Shown: in pieces, positions 9,258 through 18,881 of the stretch
Layout of the letters: each line of letters starts with the position of its first letter
How positions within the stretch are numbered: the first letter of the stretch is position 1
Source of the DNA: DATDIC01 sp963764525
GTDB taxonomy: Bacteria; Pseudomonadota; Alphaproteobacteria; Acetobacterales; Acetobacteraceae
Length of the DNA: 64,000 nt
Assembly: GCA_963764525.1 (NCBI GenBank)
Contig: CAVXTC010000008.1
Span: forward strand, 62,001 to 126,000
Reading direction: 5' to 3'
The notes under the pieces: model-generated
What the model was told of the DNA's origin: nothing
The model's database searches: none
What the model saw: only the letters and a program-made list of their open reading frames with translations
Made by a program: the position numbers and the translations under genes

Positions 9258-10235
9258 TCAGCCGGCCAGGCGATCGACCGCCAGCGCCGCGAACAGCACG
9301 AACAGGTAGATGATGGAGTATCTGAACGCGGCTTTTGCCGGCGCATCGCCGGTCAGACTGAGGCCGGCGGCATCCTGGCGGTCGCGCAGCACCTTCCACG
9401 CGCTGACCACGAATCCGGCCCCCAGCAGAGCGGCAGCGGCGCCATACAGCGTGCCGCTAAAGCCGATCGCCCAGGGGGTCAGGGACACCGGCACCAGCAG
9501 CAGCGTGTAAAGCATGATCTGCCGGCGCGTTTCCCTGGACCCGGCGACCACCGGCAGCATGGGAACGCCGGCGCGCGCGTAGTCGCTGTTGGCAAACAGG
9601 GCCAGCGACCAGAAATGCGGCGGGGTCCAGAAGAACACGATGGCAAACAGCAGGATCGGCACGAGCGAAACCGATCCGGTTACCGCGGCCCAGCCGACCA
9701 GGGCCGGGAACGCGCCGGCGGCGCCGCCGATGACGATGTTCTGCGGCGTGCGCCGTTTCAGCCAGATGGTATAGACGAACACATAGAAGAAGATCGACAG
9801 CGCCAGCACGCTGGCCGCCGCCGCGTTGGTCGCCAGGAACATCACCGCGACGGAAAACGCCGCCAGGGTGACGCCGAACGCCAGCGCCGCCCCCGCCGGC
9901 ATGCGCCCGGCCGGGATCGGACGGTTGCAGGTGCGCCGCATCAGCGCGTCGATATCGCGGTCGTACCACATGTTGATCGCGCCGCACGCCCCGGCCCCCA
10001 CCGCGATGCACAGCACGGCGGTGAAGCCCAGCACCGGGTTCAGGTGCCCCGGCGCGACCAGCAAGCCGATCAGCCCGGTGAACACCACCAGCGACATCAC
10101 CCGCGGCTTCAGCAGTGCGATCCAGTCGCGCAGGTCGGTTTCCTGCCCCAGCGCCTGCGGATACAACGCCTCCGCACGCGCCAACGGTGATGGCTGGGTG
10201 TCGCCGGCCTGATCGATGCGGGCAGCTCCGCTCAT
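9258..10235 (-). CDS. ctaB: Protoheme IX farnesyltransferase (heme O synthase)
   Basis: Polytopic UbiA-family prenyltransferase converting heme B to heme O for the aa3 or bo3 oxidases. The 325-residue protein carries the Asp-rich prenyl-diphosphate motif in NMWYDRDIDALMRRT with NRPIPAGR after it, and a second loop with PHFWSLALF. About eight or nine hydrophobic helices are visible. It lies three bases downstream of ctaD on the same strand. The frame is intact. Confidence 0.96.
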   Translation of the reverse strand: MSGAARIDQAGDTQPSPLARAEALYPQALGQETDLRDWIALLKPRVMSLVVFTGLIGLLVAPGHLNPVLGFTAVLCIAVGAGACGAINMWYDRDIDALMRRTCNRPIPAGRMPAGAALAFGVTLAAFSVAVMFLATNAAAASVLALSIFFYVFVYTIWLKRRTPQNIVIGGAAGAFPALVGWAAVTGSVSLVPILLFAIVFFWTPPHFWSLALFANSDYARAGVPMLPVVAGSRETRRQIMLYTLLLVPVSLTPWAIGFSGTLYGAAAALLGAGFVVSAWKVLRDRQDAAGLSLTGDAPAKAAFRYSIIYLFVLFAALAVDRLAG

Positions 10236-10238
10236 GTT

Positions 10239-11831
10239 TCAGCGGATCAGCGGCAGCTCGGCGTAGGTATGGAACGGCGGCGGCGAGGGCAGCGTCCATT
10301 CCAGCGTGGTTGCCCCCTCCCCCCAGTAATTCGCCGGCGCGTGGACCTTGGACGTGAAGGTGCGGTACAGCACGTAGAAGAACACCAGGAAGCCGATGCC
10401 GGAGATATACGCGCCGATGGACGACACGAAGTTCCAGCCGGCGAATGCCTCCGGGTAGTCGGGGTAGCGTCGCGGCATGCCGGCGGCGCCCAGGAAGTGC
10501 TGCGGGAAGAAGGTCAGGTTGACGCCGATGAACGTCAGCCAGAAATGCACCTTGCCCCAGAATTCCGGATACTGGTGGCCGGACATCTTGCCGATCCAGT
10601 AATAGAACCCGGCAAAAATGCCGAACACCGCGCCCAGCGACAGCACGTAGTGGAAATGCGCCACCACGTAGTAGGTGTTGTGCAGTATCTGGTCGATCCC
10701 GGCATTGGCCAGCACTACCCCGGTGACGCCGCCCACGGTGAACACGAAGATGAAGCCGATCGCCCACAGCATGGGCGTCACCATCTCGATCGAGCCGCCC
10801 CACATGGTGGCGATCCACGAGAAGATCTTGATGCCGGTGGGCACCGCGATCACCATGGTAGCCGCCATGAAGTAGGCGCGGGTATCGACGTCGATGCCTG
10901 ATATGAACATGTGGTGGGCCCACACCACGAAGCCGATCACCCCGATCGCCACCATCGCGTAGGCCATCCCCAGGTAGCCGAAGATCGGCTTGCGGCTGAA
11001 TGTGGAGACCACGTGGCTGACGATTCCGAACGCCGGCAGGATCATGATGTACACTTCGGGATGGCCGAAGAACCAGAACAGGTGCTGGAACAGCACCGGG
11101 TCGCCGCCGCCGGCCGGATCGAAGAACGCGGTGCCGAAATTGCGGTCGCAGATCAGCATGGTCACCGCGCCGGCCAGCACCGGGATCGCCAGCAGCAGCA
11201 GGAAGGCGGTCACCAGCATCGCCCAGATGAACAGCGGCATCTTGTGCAGCGTCATGCCCGGAGCGCGCATGTTGAAGATCGTGGTGATGAAGTTGATGGC
11301 ACCCAGCAGGGAACTGATGCCCGCCAGGTGCAGCGCGAACAGGGTGAAGTCCATGCCCGGCCCGGGCTCATACGTTTGCAGCGACAACGGCGGATACAGC
11401 GTCCAGCCGGTGCCGGATTCGTGCATCAGCAGCCCGCTGACGATCAGGCAGTAGGCCGGCGGCAGCATCCAGAAACTGATGTTGTTCAGCCGCGGGAAGG
11501 CCATGTCCGGCGCGCCGATCATCAACGGGATGAACCAGTTGCCGAAGCCGCCGATCAGCGCCGGCATGACCGCGAAGAAGATCATCAGCAGGCCATGCGA
11601 CGTGACGATCGTGTTCCACTCCTGCCCGCTGCCGATCAGCGTATTGTGCGGCACATTCAACTGCGCGCGCATGACCTCCGACAGGATCACGCCGCTGGTG
11701 CCGCCGACCAGCGCGAAGATCAGGTACAGCGTTCCGATGTCCTTGTGGTTCGTGCTGCACAGCCAGCGCCGGAAAAACCCAATCTGGTGGTAATGGTCTT
11801 CATGGGCGTGGTCATGAGTGGTGGTGGACAT
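10239..11831 (-). CDS. ctaD: Cytochrome c oxidase subunit I (aa3 type)
   Basis: Catalytic subunit of the heme-copper oxidase, a proton-pumping inner-membrane terminal oxidase. The 530-residue protein has the expected 12-helix pattern. The CuB/heme a3 site is visible as WFFGHPEVYIMILPAFG with the cross-linked His-Tyr pair, plus the double His HHMF and the C-terminal heme-ligand histidines (VVAHFHYVLSLG). The gene lies between coxB and ctaB with tight spacing. The frame is intact over 1.6 kb. Confidence 0.98.
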   Translation of the reverse strand: MSTTTHDHAHEDHYHQIGFFRRWLCSTNHKDIGTLYLIFALVGGTSGVILSEVMRAQLNVPHNTLIGSGQEWNTIVTSHGLLMIFFAVMPALIGGFGNWFIPLMIGAPDMAFPRLNNISFWMLPPAYCLIVSGLLMHESGTGWTLYPPLSLQTYEPGPGMDFTLFALHLAGISSLLGAINFITTIFNMRAPGMTLHKMPLFIWAMLVTAFLLLLAIPVLAGAVTMLICDRNFGTAFFDPAGGGDPVLFQHLFWFFGHPEVYIMILPAFGIVSHVVSTFSRKPIFGYLGMAYAMVAIGVIGFVVWAHHMFISGIDVDTRAYFMAATMVIAVPTGIKIFSWIATMWGGSIEMVTPMLWAIGFIFVFTVGGVTGVVLANAGIDQILHNTYYVVAHFHYVLSLGAVFGIFAGFYYWIGKMSGHQYPEFWGKVHFWLTFIGVNLTFFPQHFLGAAGMPRRYPDYPEAFAGWNFVSSIGAYISGIGFLVFFYVLYRTFTSKVHAPANYWGEGATTLEWTLPSPPPFHTYAELPLIR

Positions 11832-11863
11832 CGCTTGGTCTCTCCTTCACGCACCGAACGCGG

Positions 11864-12828
11864 TCAGTGCGGCTGACCCTGGTAGGAAACGGCGACCAGC
11901 GGCGCGGCCGGCGCGGCGGCTTGTGCCGTCTGCCGGCCCCGCCGGCAGTTCCGCCGGTCGGGGTCCGATTGGCGTTGCATCCGCGGCGAACTGCTTCTGC
12001 GCCTGCGTGACCCAGGCGTCGAACTGCTGCGGCGGCAGCGCGACCACGTCGATCGGCATGCGGCTGTGGTTGGTGCCGCAGATCTGGTTGCACTGGCCGT
12101 AGTACCGCCCGGCCTGATCGATGCGCACCCAGGTCTCGATCGTCCGCCCGGGGATCGCGTAGCGCTGCACCCCGAGGGCGGGGATGAAGAAGCTGTGGAT
12201 CACGTCGCCGCTGGTGGTCAGGATGCGGATGTTCTTGCCGACCGGCAGCACCAGCGGGTTGTCGGCCGCCAGCAGCCGCGACCTGGCCCGGCTGCAGCTT
12301 GTCGTCAGGCACGATATAGCTGGAAAAGTCCAGGTTCTTCTGGTCGGGGTAGGTGTATTCCCAATACCACTGATGGCCAGTCACCTTGATCGTCATGTCG
12401 GGGTCGTAGGTGCGGTCTTCGTAGTACACCAGCCGGAACGACGGGATCGCGATCAGCACCAGGATAAGCACCGGCAGCACGGTCCAGGTGATCTCGATGA
12501 CGGTGTTGTGCGTGGTCTGGGTCGGCACCGGATTGCGCTTGGCGTTGTAGCGCCAGATCACCCAGACCAGCAGCCCGCCGACGAACGCCGTGATGATGCC
12601 GATGATCACCAGCACCAGGTGATTGAGCGCGATAATGTCGGCCTTCACCGGGCTGTGCGCCGGCTGCAGGACCATTTGCCAGGGCTGCGGCGCCCCGAGC
12701 ACCGGCAGTGCGGCCATTTGCGCCGGGGAAATTTGGCTCGCCGCTTGGGCGTGGGCGGCAATCGGCGCCACGCTCAGCGCAAGCGATACGGCAAACAGTC
12801 GGCCAATCAGTTGCATCGCCCGATCCAT
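11864..12828 (-). CDS. coxB: Cytochrome c oxidase subunit II, two frameshifts
   Basis: CuA-bearing subunit accepting electrons from cytochrome c. From MDRAMQLIGRLF (ATG 12828; alternative ATG 12816) there is a signal peptide and two transmembrane helices, then WYWEYTYPD. The frame breaks near 12285: deleting one G after CAG restores QSRLLAADNPLVLPVGK. The next segment holds all CuA ligands in QCNQICGTNHSRM. A second break at 11937-11940 (one G too many in a GGGG run) restores a tail ending VAVSYQGQPH with stop at 11864. Because ctaD and ctaB are intact and the reconstructed protein is normal, base-level error is likelier than loss of function. Confidence 0.9.
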
Positions 12829-12952
12829 TCCGGTTGCATCCCCAGCGAGCCCAGCCCGGCCCGGTTCATGGCCTGATCCGGCCCGTTCGTGGAGTGTACG
12901 CCGGGCGGAGCCGTCGCGCCAGATCACCGCGTCCGATACACACCGCCACCGC

Positions 12953-13631
12953 TCAATTGTTCGCCCGCACCAGCGTGAAGATGCCGAACGGCGGCACCGG
13001 AAACGCCTCGATCGCGCCGAGCTCCTCGGCGGCGAACAACGCCTCCATCGCGAAATCCGGATGCCAGCCCAGCCCGCGGGAGGCCGGCGCCATGGCCCAT
13101 TCCACCCACCAGCGCGGCCCACTTTGCGCTGCAAAGTGATTGACGAACAGGATCTGACCGCCCGGCCGCACCACGCGCCGCATCTCGGTCAGCAGCCGGC
13201 GCGGATTGGGCACCACGGAGGCAACGAACATCGCCACCGCGGTATCGAAGGCGCCATCGGGGAAATCCGTCGCCTCGGCGTCCATTTCGTGCAGCGCTTC
13301 GACGTTGTGCAGCGCGAGTTCGCTGACGCGGTGCGCGCGCGCGTTCAAGCATCTCGGCGGACAGGTCGATGCCGGTGATGCGCTTGTCGGCCCGGTAGCG
13401 CGGCAGCGCCAGGCCGGTACCCACGCCGACTTCGAGCACAAGGCGGCCCGGCAGGCGATTGACCGCGTCGGCCGCACGGCGCCGGCCCAAGGCCGAAACG
13501 CCGCCGAACACCGAATCGTAAACCCCGGCCCATCGCCGATAGGCGGCGCGGACCGCATCGGCATCCAGGGCGGCCCGTGGCTGGGGGCCGCCGGGCAGGC
13601 GCCCGCGGCGCGATCCGATGGTGTGGCTCAT
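12953..13631 (-). CDS. Class I SAM-dependent methyltransferase, frameshifted
   Basis: Small UbiE/phospholipid-N-methyltransferase-like enzyme. The N-terminal segment (start 13631, MSHTIGSRRGRLPGG) contains the YDSVFGG region and SAM motif I LEVGVGTGLALP, followed by TGIDLSAEML. Within a GC-dinucleotide run at about 13340-13350 the frame changes by one base. The rest continues as HRVSELALHNVEALHEMDAE, FPDGAFDTAVAMFV (motif II) and RRVVRPGGQILFVNHF (motif III), ending at 12953. Rejoined length is about 225 residues. The substrate cannot be told; ubiquinone-type or phosphatidylethanolamine methylation are candidates. Confidence 0.8.
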
Positions 13632-13686
13632 GGAGGCTGCCTAGACTCCGCCGCCACGCCGCGCAAGGCACCAACGATGATGAGCG

Positions 13687-14628
13687 TCAGACGGCGGCCG
13701 GATGTGGCGCCCGGGACCGCCGGGTCTCGGCGGACACCACCAGCAGCCCGCCGGCGGCGATGACCAGGGCGCCGAGGATGGTCGCCAGATCGGGAACCTC
13801 GCCGAACAGCCCGATCCCGTACAGCACCGCGACGATCATCCCGGCATACCCCATCGGTGCGAGCAGGCTGGCCGGCGCCCGGTCATAAGCGAGCACCAGC
13901 AGATAATGGCCAAACCCGCCAAGCCCTCCAAGCAGCAGCATCAGCATCCAGCCGCGCCAGCTCGGCCACACCCAGACGAACGGCATGGCGAGCGAAGTGG
14001 CGAGCGTAGCCCACAGCCCGGTTTGCAGGATCGTCGTCTGCGCCGTGTCCACCCCGGCCAGCCGTCGCGTCAGGATCTGGTACACGGCGTAAACGCCCGC
14101 CGAAGCGAGGGCGAACAAACTTGCCGGAGGAACCGAGCCGAGCCCCGGGCGCAGCACGATCATCGCCCCGGCCAGTCCGGCGATTACGCCGCACCAGCGC
14201 AGATAACCCACCCGTTCCCCCAGCCAAACCGCCGCCAACGCAACGGTGATCACCGGCCCGACGAAGTTGATCGCGGTACACTCGGCGAGCGGGACGTGCT
14301 GCAGCGCCAGTGCGTAGAGCAGATTGCAGGCCGCCAGCAGCAGGCTGCGGACGATCTGCACCCTCGGCGCCCGCGGACGCCAAAGGCCCATGCGGGTCCA
14401 GGCGCGCAGAGCGGTTCCCATGACCAGCAGGTGGAAGCCGAACCGCGCCCACATCACTTCGGTCACCGGAAGTCCGACCACCAGCACCTTGGTTGTCGCG
14501 TCCATGCTGGCAAAGACAGCGACCGACGCGAGGTACAGCCCGACGCCCGCAAATCGAGCGCGCCCCACGGAACCAGCCCCCACGGAAACCGTGCTTGAGG
14601 CGCCGGCCGTCAACGGCCGGTCGGTCAT
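13687..14628 (-). CDS. EamA/DMT family transporter
   Basis: A 313-residue inner-membrane protein with ten predicted hydrophobic helices arranged as two EamA repeats. It starts MTDRPLTAGASS; the same frame stays open upstream through the cold-shock gene but without family similarity. DMT proteins export metabolites or amino acids; the substrate is not predictable here. The start lies just downstream of the cold-shock gene on the same strand. The frame is intact. Confidence 0.9.
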   Translation of the reverse strand: MTDRPLTAGASSTVSVGAGSVGRARFAGVGLYLASVAVFASMDATTKVLVVGLPVTEVMWARFGFHLLVMGTALRAWTRMGLWRPRAPRVQIVRSLLLAACNLLYALALQHVPLAECTAINFVGPVITVALAAVWLGERVGYLRWCGVIAGLAGAMIVLRPGLGSVPPASLFALASAGVYAVYQILTRRLAGVDTAQTTILQTGLWATLATSLAMPFVWVWPSWRGWMLMLLLGGLGGFGHYLLVLAYDRAPASLLAPMGYAGMIVAVLYGIGLFGEVPDLATILGALVIAAGGLLVVSAETRRSRAPHPAAV

Positions 14629-14650
14629 GCCGGCGGCGTGGCAGACGAGT

Positions 14651-14861
14651 TCAGTCGGCTTGCGACAGCTCCACCGCCGCGGCGCGCCCGTTCTGCTGCT
14701 GCTCGATCTCGAAGTCCGAGCTTCTGCCCCTCGTTCAAGGTGCGAAAGCCGGCCTTCTGCACGGCGCTGATATGGACGAAGACGTCCTTTCCCCCCGTAT
14801 CTGGCGCGATGAAACCGTAACCCTTGGTCGGGTTGAACCATTTAACGGTGCCCTTGGGCAT
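14651..14861 (-). CDS. Cold-shock protein (CspA family), frameshifted near the end
   Basis: Single CSD RNA-chaperone domain of about 69 residues. MPKGTVKWFNPTKGYGFIAP contains RNP-1 (KGYGFI) and is followed by RNP-2 DVFVHISAV. After NEGQKLG one extra base near 14715 shifts the frame. Removing it gives FEIEQQQNGRAAAVELSQAD with stop at 14651, the usual Csp ending. As printed, the frame would run on as an Arg/Ala-rich tail to 14625. Confidence 0.88.
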
Positions 14862-15115
14862 CGACGTGCTGCCTTTCTGCCAGAGAGCGGCCCGGTTTGC
14901 CAGACGCCCGTTTCTCGGACGCCGGACTTGCGGGGCTGCGCCCGAATGTCCCCTCGGCAGGTTCGCGGCCTTCTTTCGGGACGACTTGCCCACCGGGTCG
15001 GAACGATACGCGCCAACCCCGACGTTCGCAATGCTGTAGCGGATGTCAAATCGGCGGTGGGTGGAATCGTCCGGACCGGCAGCGCGTCCGGCGGTTCCCT
15101 GGCGGCAGAACGGTT

Positions 15116-15619
15116 TCAGCCGCGGCTGGCGCTCTCCGCCATGCGAAGATGCTTCTGCAGCACCGGGATGGTCTGCTGAGCAAAGGTTTTCAGCGCCGGA
15201 TCATGTCCGGATTTCGCTTCCGTCTGGAACTGTGCGATCGCCTTGCGATGGTCCTGCACCTCCTGACGGGCGAAGGCCGCGTCGAACTGCGACCCGCTCA
15301 GTCCGGACAGGCTCTGCGCTTCACGATGCTGCGCGGCGGTGGGCTGGGTCGGCAGGGCGACCCCAGCCTGCTGCGCGATCTGGCTGAGCTGGTCGTTCGC
15401 CTGGGTGTGGTCGGTGACCATCATCTGCCCGAGCTGCTTGATCTGCGGCGAGGTCCCCCTGGTGACCGCCATTTGCCCGGCCTCCACCTCGGCCATCCCG
15501 CTGGTCGCCGCCTCACCGGCGAATGCCTGGTCCTGGCGCGAAAGCTGTGCAGCGGATGCCTGGACGGCGGTCAGGCCGAGCAGGCTTGCAGCCAACGCCG
15601 CGAGCGGCAAATTTATCAT
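15116..15619 (-). CDS. DUF4142 domain-containing periplasmic protein
   Basis: A 167-residue protein. The start at 15619 (MINLPLAALAASLLG) gives a clean signal peptide ending ASA and sits behind an AGGAGG ribosome site at about 15626. The mature part is all-helical with the DUF4142 pattern: DQAFAGEAATSGMAEVEAG, then MMVTDHTQANDQL, and a C-terminal His-containing helix (FAQQTIPVLQKHL). Function is unknown; related proteins form ferritin-like four-helix bundles in the periplasm. The frame is intact. Confidence 0.85.
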   Translation of the reverse strand: MINLPLAALAASLLGLTAVQASAAQLSRQDQAFAGEAATSGMAEVEAGQMAVTRGTSPQIKQLGQMMVTDHTQANDQLSQIAQQAGVALPTQPTAAQHREAQSLSGLSGSQFDAAFARQEVQDHRKAIAQFQTEAKSGHDPALKTFAQQTIPVLQKHLRMAESASRG

Positions 15620-15712
15620 CGGAACCTCCTGGGATTTCGGCCGGGGGGACTGTGACCGGGGAGGCAACGTGGCACCGGCGCGGGGGTTCCGTGTGGCGGA
15701 GGTATCGACACA

Positions 15713-16612
15713 ATGAGCGGCAGAGAGGATTGGGAGCAACTGCTTCCGCGCGGCGTGCCGAACGGCGAAAGCCCCGCCTGGAGCCCGGCGCTCGGCCGGC
15801 TCTGGTGGGTCGATGTGCGCGGTCAGGCGCTGCATCTGTTCGACCCGGAGACCGGACAGGACCAGGCCTGGGAGATGCCGGGCTGGATCGGTGCCTGTTA
15901 CCTGACCCGCACCGGCGTGGCTGTGACGCTGCGCGGCGGCTTGTTCCTGTTCGACGGACCTTCCGGCGAGTTGCGCTTCGGCGCCGGACCGCCATACGAC
16001 GCCCGCCGGTTCACCTTCAACGACGGACGCTGCGACCGCGTTGGGCGATTGTTTGCCGGGCCGATGACGGTGCCGCTGGCGCCGGCCGATCCGGGCGCGC
16101 CGGAGCGGAACCCGCTGTGGCGGTATGACGGCTTGGGGCAGTGGCATCCGATGACCGATCCGGTGCGCACCTCCAACGGGCTGGCCTGGAGCCCGGACGG
16201 CGGGGTGATGTACCACGCCGATACGCGCCAAAAGACGGTCTGGGCGTACGACTACGACCAGGCCAGCGGGCAAATCGCCGGCAAGCGGGTGTTCGCGACG
16301 GTGGACATTCCCGGCGCCTCCGGCCCGGACGGCGCCAGCGTGGATCGCGACGGGTTCTACTGGGTCGCGGTGTTCGGTGGCGGCTGCGTGCTGCGCTTCG
16401 ATCCCGATGGCAAGCTGGAACGTCGGGTGGAGACGCCGTGCCGCTATCCCACCATGCCGGGGTTCGGCGGCCCGGGGCTGGACACGCTGTACCTCACATC
16501 GGCCAACCATCCGTTGAGCGAGGCGGATAAGCAGGCGCGCCCGCAGGACGGGAATCTGTTTCGGATGCCGGCGCCGGTGCCGGGGCTGGCGGAGGCGGTT
16601 TTCCGGGTCTGA
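15713..16612 (+). CDS. SMP-30/gluconolactonase family protein
   Basis: A 299-residue six-bladed beta-propeller lactonase. Metal-site residues of the family are recognisable: the Glu of NGESPAW near the N-terminus, the Asn/Asp of TSNGLAWSPDG and the Asp of GPDGASVDRDGFYW. These enzymes hydrolyse sugar lactones (glucono-, xylono- or arabinolactone) in oxidative sugar pathways. There are no sugar-pathway neighbours to fix the substrate. The frame is intact. Confidence 0.9.
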   Translation: MSGREDWEQLLPRGVPNGESPAWSPALGRLWWVDVRGQALHLFDPETGQDQAWEMPGWIGACYLTRTGVAVTLRGGLFLFDGPSGELRFGAGPPYDARRFTFNDGRCDRVGRLFAGPMTVPLAPADPGAPERNPLWRYDGLGQWHPMTDPVRTSNGLAWSPDGGVMYHADTRQKTVWAYDYDQASGQIAGKRVFATVDIPGASGPDGASVDRDGFYWVAVFGGGCVLRFDPDGKLERRVETPCRYPTMPGFGGPGLDTLYLTSANHPLSEADKQARPQDGNLFRMPAPVPGLAEAVFRV

Positions 16613-16620
16613 GTTAGTGC

Positions 16621-16650
16621 TTGACAGAGCGTTGGGACGTAAGGTATATA
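16621..16650 (+). promoter_or_regulatory. Sigma-70-type promoter before the BrnTA-like genes
   Basis: TTGACA at 16621-16626, an 18-base spacer, then TATATA at 16645-16650. The -10 lies inside the palindrome GTATATAC, a plausible autorepression site for a BrnTA-type complex. Seen by eye; no mapping evidence. Confidence 0.6.
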
Positions 16651-16729
16651 CAAAAACGCTCTTCGCGGTTTCTCAACCTGGTCATCGGACGATGTCGGTT
16701 GCGGTATCCGAGCGAGGGCACGTGACGCA

Positions 16730-17014
16730 GTGCGCATCTGGGACGGTCCCACCCTGGAACAGCCGTCGGTCCATGCCGGCGAAGCCAGGTTCGTATCGAT
16801 CGGCATGGTGGATGGCCGCGTCATCTTGGTCGTCTGGACGCTCAGGAACGAACGACGCCGGATCATATCTGCAAGGGGTGCCAGCCGCCATGAACGACAA
16901 GCATATGCCGAAGGGGTTTCGCGAAGCTCAGACGCCGCTGACCGGCACGGCGACCGACTGGGACCGCATCGACCGGATGACCGACACGGACATTGCGAAC
17001 TCGATCGCCGATGA
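16730..17014 (+). pseudogene. BrnT-like ribonuclease toxin, 5'-truncated
   Basis: From a GTG at 16730 the frame reads VRIWDGPTLEQPS, GEARFVSIGMVDGRVILVVW and RRRIISARGASRHERQAY, the central and C-terminal strands of BrnT toxins (RelE-fold ribonucleases). The normal first 25-30 residues, with the WDxxK...NxxKHG motif, are not readable in any frame between the promoter and 16730. The frame also overlaps the antitoxin by 125 bases, far more than usual. The toxin is probably inactive, or the sequence is damaged here. Confidence 0.6.
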
Positions 17015-17240
17015 TCCCGATGCGGCGCCGAATCTGGATACGGACTGGTTTCGGACCGCCACGCTGGTCATGCCGGAGCCGAAGCAGGCGGTGTCGCTGC
17101 GCATCGATTTCGACGTGCTGCGCTGGTATAAAGGCCAGGGGCCGGGTTACCAGTCACGCATGAACGCGATCCTGCGCGAATACGCGAAGGCGCACGGGGC
17201 AACGCTGGCGGATCGCTCGGCTCGTGTCAGGCGGGGCTAG
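16890..17240 (+). CDS. brnA: BrnA-family antitoxin
   Basis: A 116-residue protein starting MNDKHMPKGFREAQ (ATG 16890; in-frame ATG at 16978 is an alternative). The C-terminal half has the ribbon-helix-helix BrnA signature: QAVSLRIDFDVLRWYKGQG followed by GYQSRMNAILREY. BrnA dimers neutralise BrnT and repress the shared promoter. It follows the BrnT-like fragment directly. The DNA-binding part is complete. Confidence 0.75.
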   Translation: MNDKHMPKGFREAQTPLTGTATDWDRIDRMTDTDIANSIADDPDAAPNLDTDWFRTATLVMPEPKQAVSLRIDFDVLRWYKGQGPGYQSRMNAILREYAKAHGATLADRSARVRRG

Positions 17241-17439
17241 AGTTGGCGTCGTGCCCCGAACGGGGATCTCGTCGCCGAGTTGAAAGGACAGACCGTCTGG
17301 CATCGGCGGACCGCACCTGCCGGGTCGCTGAGGGGACTTGGCACGAGCGGTTTCTCCGGGGCTAATGTTGCCGTGGGATAGCGGCGCGGTCGCCGCATGT
17401 CTGACAGATTTCCATCCTGCGAGAAGCGGAGTACCGCGC

Positions 17440-18561
17440 ATGCTGCACCTCGATATCCCGACAGTAGAGGAGTTTCAGCTCCTGTCTGCATCCAGGGCGG
17501 ATGCATGCGTATCGATCTACCTGCCCACGACGCCCCTTACACAGCAAGCGCGTGGCGATCGAATTGAACTTGGTAACCTGATGAAGATGGCGCTTACGCA
17601 GCTCAGTGAGGCGGATTTCGACAAGCGCCGCGCCACCGCGATACAGGAGCAACTCGAGGATCTGATCGACGACGACGAATTCTGGGCGTTCCAGGCGAAC
17701 AGCCTGGCAATCCTCGCCACGCCGGAACAGATCCGGACGTTCCGCCTCGCCAACACCCTGCTACCGCAAGTGGAGGTTTCCGGGCGCTTCCATCTGAAGC
17801 CGCTGTTACGGGCGATAACCTTCCCGCATATGGCGCTCATGCTCCCCTTGGCGGAGAACCGGACGCGACTGATCGAAGTGTTCGCTGAAGGTGCGCCGGT
17901 CGAAGTGCGCGTGCCCGACCTGCCGCGGGACGCCTCCAGCGCGGCAGGCCGGGCGAGCATCAACGAGCGTTCGCCAAGCGGGCGCATTCATGGATCGGAG
18001 GGCAAGAAGGTCCGGCTGACACAGTTCGCGCGCAAGATCGACACCGCGTTGCGTCCGGTGCTGGCCGTGTTACATGCCCCGCTGTTTCTTGCCGGCGTCG
18101 ATCCGTTGCTATCCATCTTTCGATCGGTCTGCAGCTCGGTCGATCTTTCTCCCGACATTATTCCGGGGAACGCCGACCGACTGACCGATGCAGAGCTCGC
18201 GGCGGCGGTTCACCCGCTGCTCGATCGCCTGTATGCGCGGCAGATAGAAGGGTTCCACGCGCTATTCGCGGCGCGTGGCGCGGTGGGTCGCACCACGACG
18301 GATCTGTCCGACACGGCCCGTGCCGCCTCGGTGGGAGCGATCGACACCCTGATGGTCGATATCGATGCCGTCGTGCCCGGCACCTATGACGAAGCGACCG
18401 GCCGGATCACGCTCGCTAACTCAGCCTCGAGCAAGAGCTATGGCGTGATCGATGCGGTTGCAGCCCGCGCGCTCGCTACTGGCGCGCGGGTACTTGGCGT
18501 GCGCAAAACTGATATCCCTGGAGGCGAGCAACTCGCCGCCGTCCTTCGCTTCGCAGTCTGA
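17440..18561 (+). CDS. BaeRF-type (bacterial archaeo-eukaryotic release factor-like) protein
   Basis: A 373-residue soluble protein. The chosen ATG (17440) gives MLHLDIPTVEEFQLL; the frame extends about 100 bases upstream without similarity. The pattern CVSIYLPTTPL near the N-terminus, the LAILATPEQIRTFRL block and a C-terminal eRF1-domain-3-like region (GVIDAVAARALATGARVLGV) match the BaeRF families, which resemble eRF1 domains and are thought to act in ribosome rescue or stress. Subfamily 11 is my best guess. No partner gene adjoins it. Confidence 0.65.
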   Translation: MLHLDIPTVEEFQLLSASRADACVSIYLPTTPLTQQARGDRIELGNLMKMALTQLSEADFDKRRATAIQEQLEDLIDDDEFWAFQANSLAILATPEQIRTFRLANTLLPQVEVSGRFHLKPLLRAITFPHMALMLPLAENRTRLIEVFAEGAPVEVRVPDLPRDASSAAGRASINERSPSGRIHGSEGKKVRLTQFARKIDTALRPVLAVLHAPLFLAGVDPLLSIFRSVCSSVDLSPDIIPGNADRLTDAELAAAVHPLLDRLYARQIEGFHALFAARGAVGRTTTDLSDTARAASVGAIDTLMVDIDAVVPGTYDEATGRITLANSASSKSYGVIDAVAARALATGARVLGVRKTDIPGGEQLAAVLRFAV

Positions 18562-18881
18562 CCGTCGCGGCGGGCTGCCGCTGAGTTGTCAGACCGCGAC
18601 GCGCGGCTTTCAGCGTTATCGCGAGCCGCCGCCTGGCGGCGTGGCGATCCAGGCCCGCTGCACTGTGTGGTCGGCCTGGATGGCCGCCCCGCTGCGCTCC
18701 TCGCCATGACGATGCCTGGTCACGACTCGCTATCCAATGATGGTGGTTCCTAACCCGATTCGGCGCATCGCAATTCAGCCCAGCGCGTCAGTTGTCCCTC
18801 TTCCAGCGCACGCGGCAACCGCCTCCCTTTCCCGAGACGGCGCTGCATGGCCGGCCTCGCCCGACAGTGCTACCATGGCGC
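18562..18881. other. Intergenic region after the BaeRF gene
   Basis: About 320 bases with no gene that I can support. Short frames exist on both strands, but none shows family features or a ribosome site. Confidence 0.4.
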
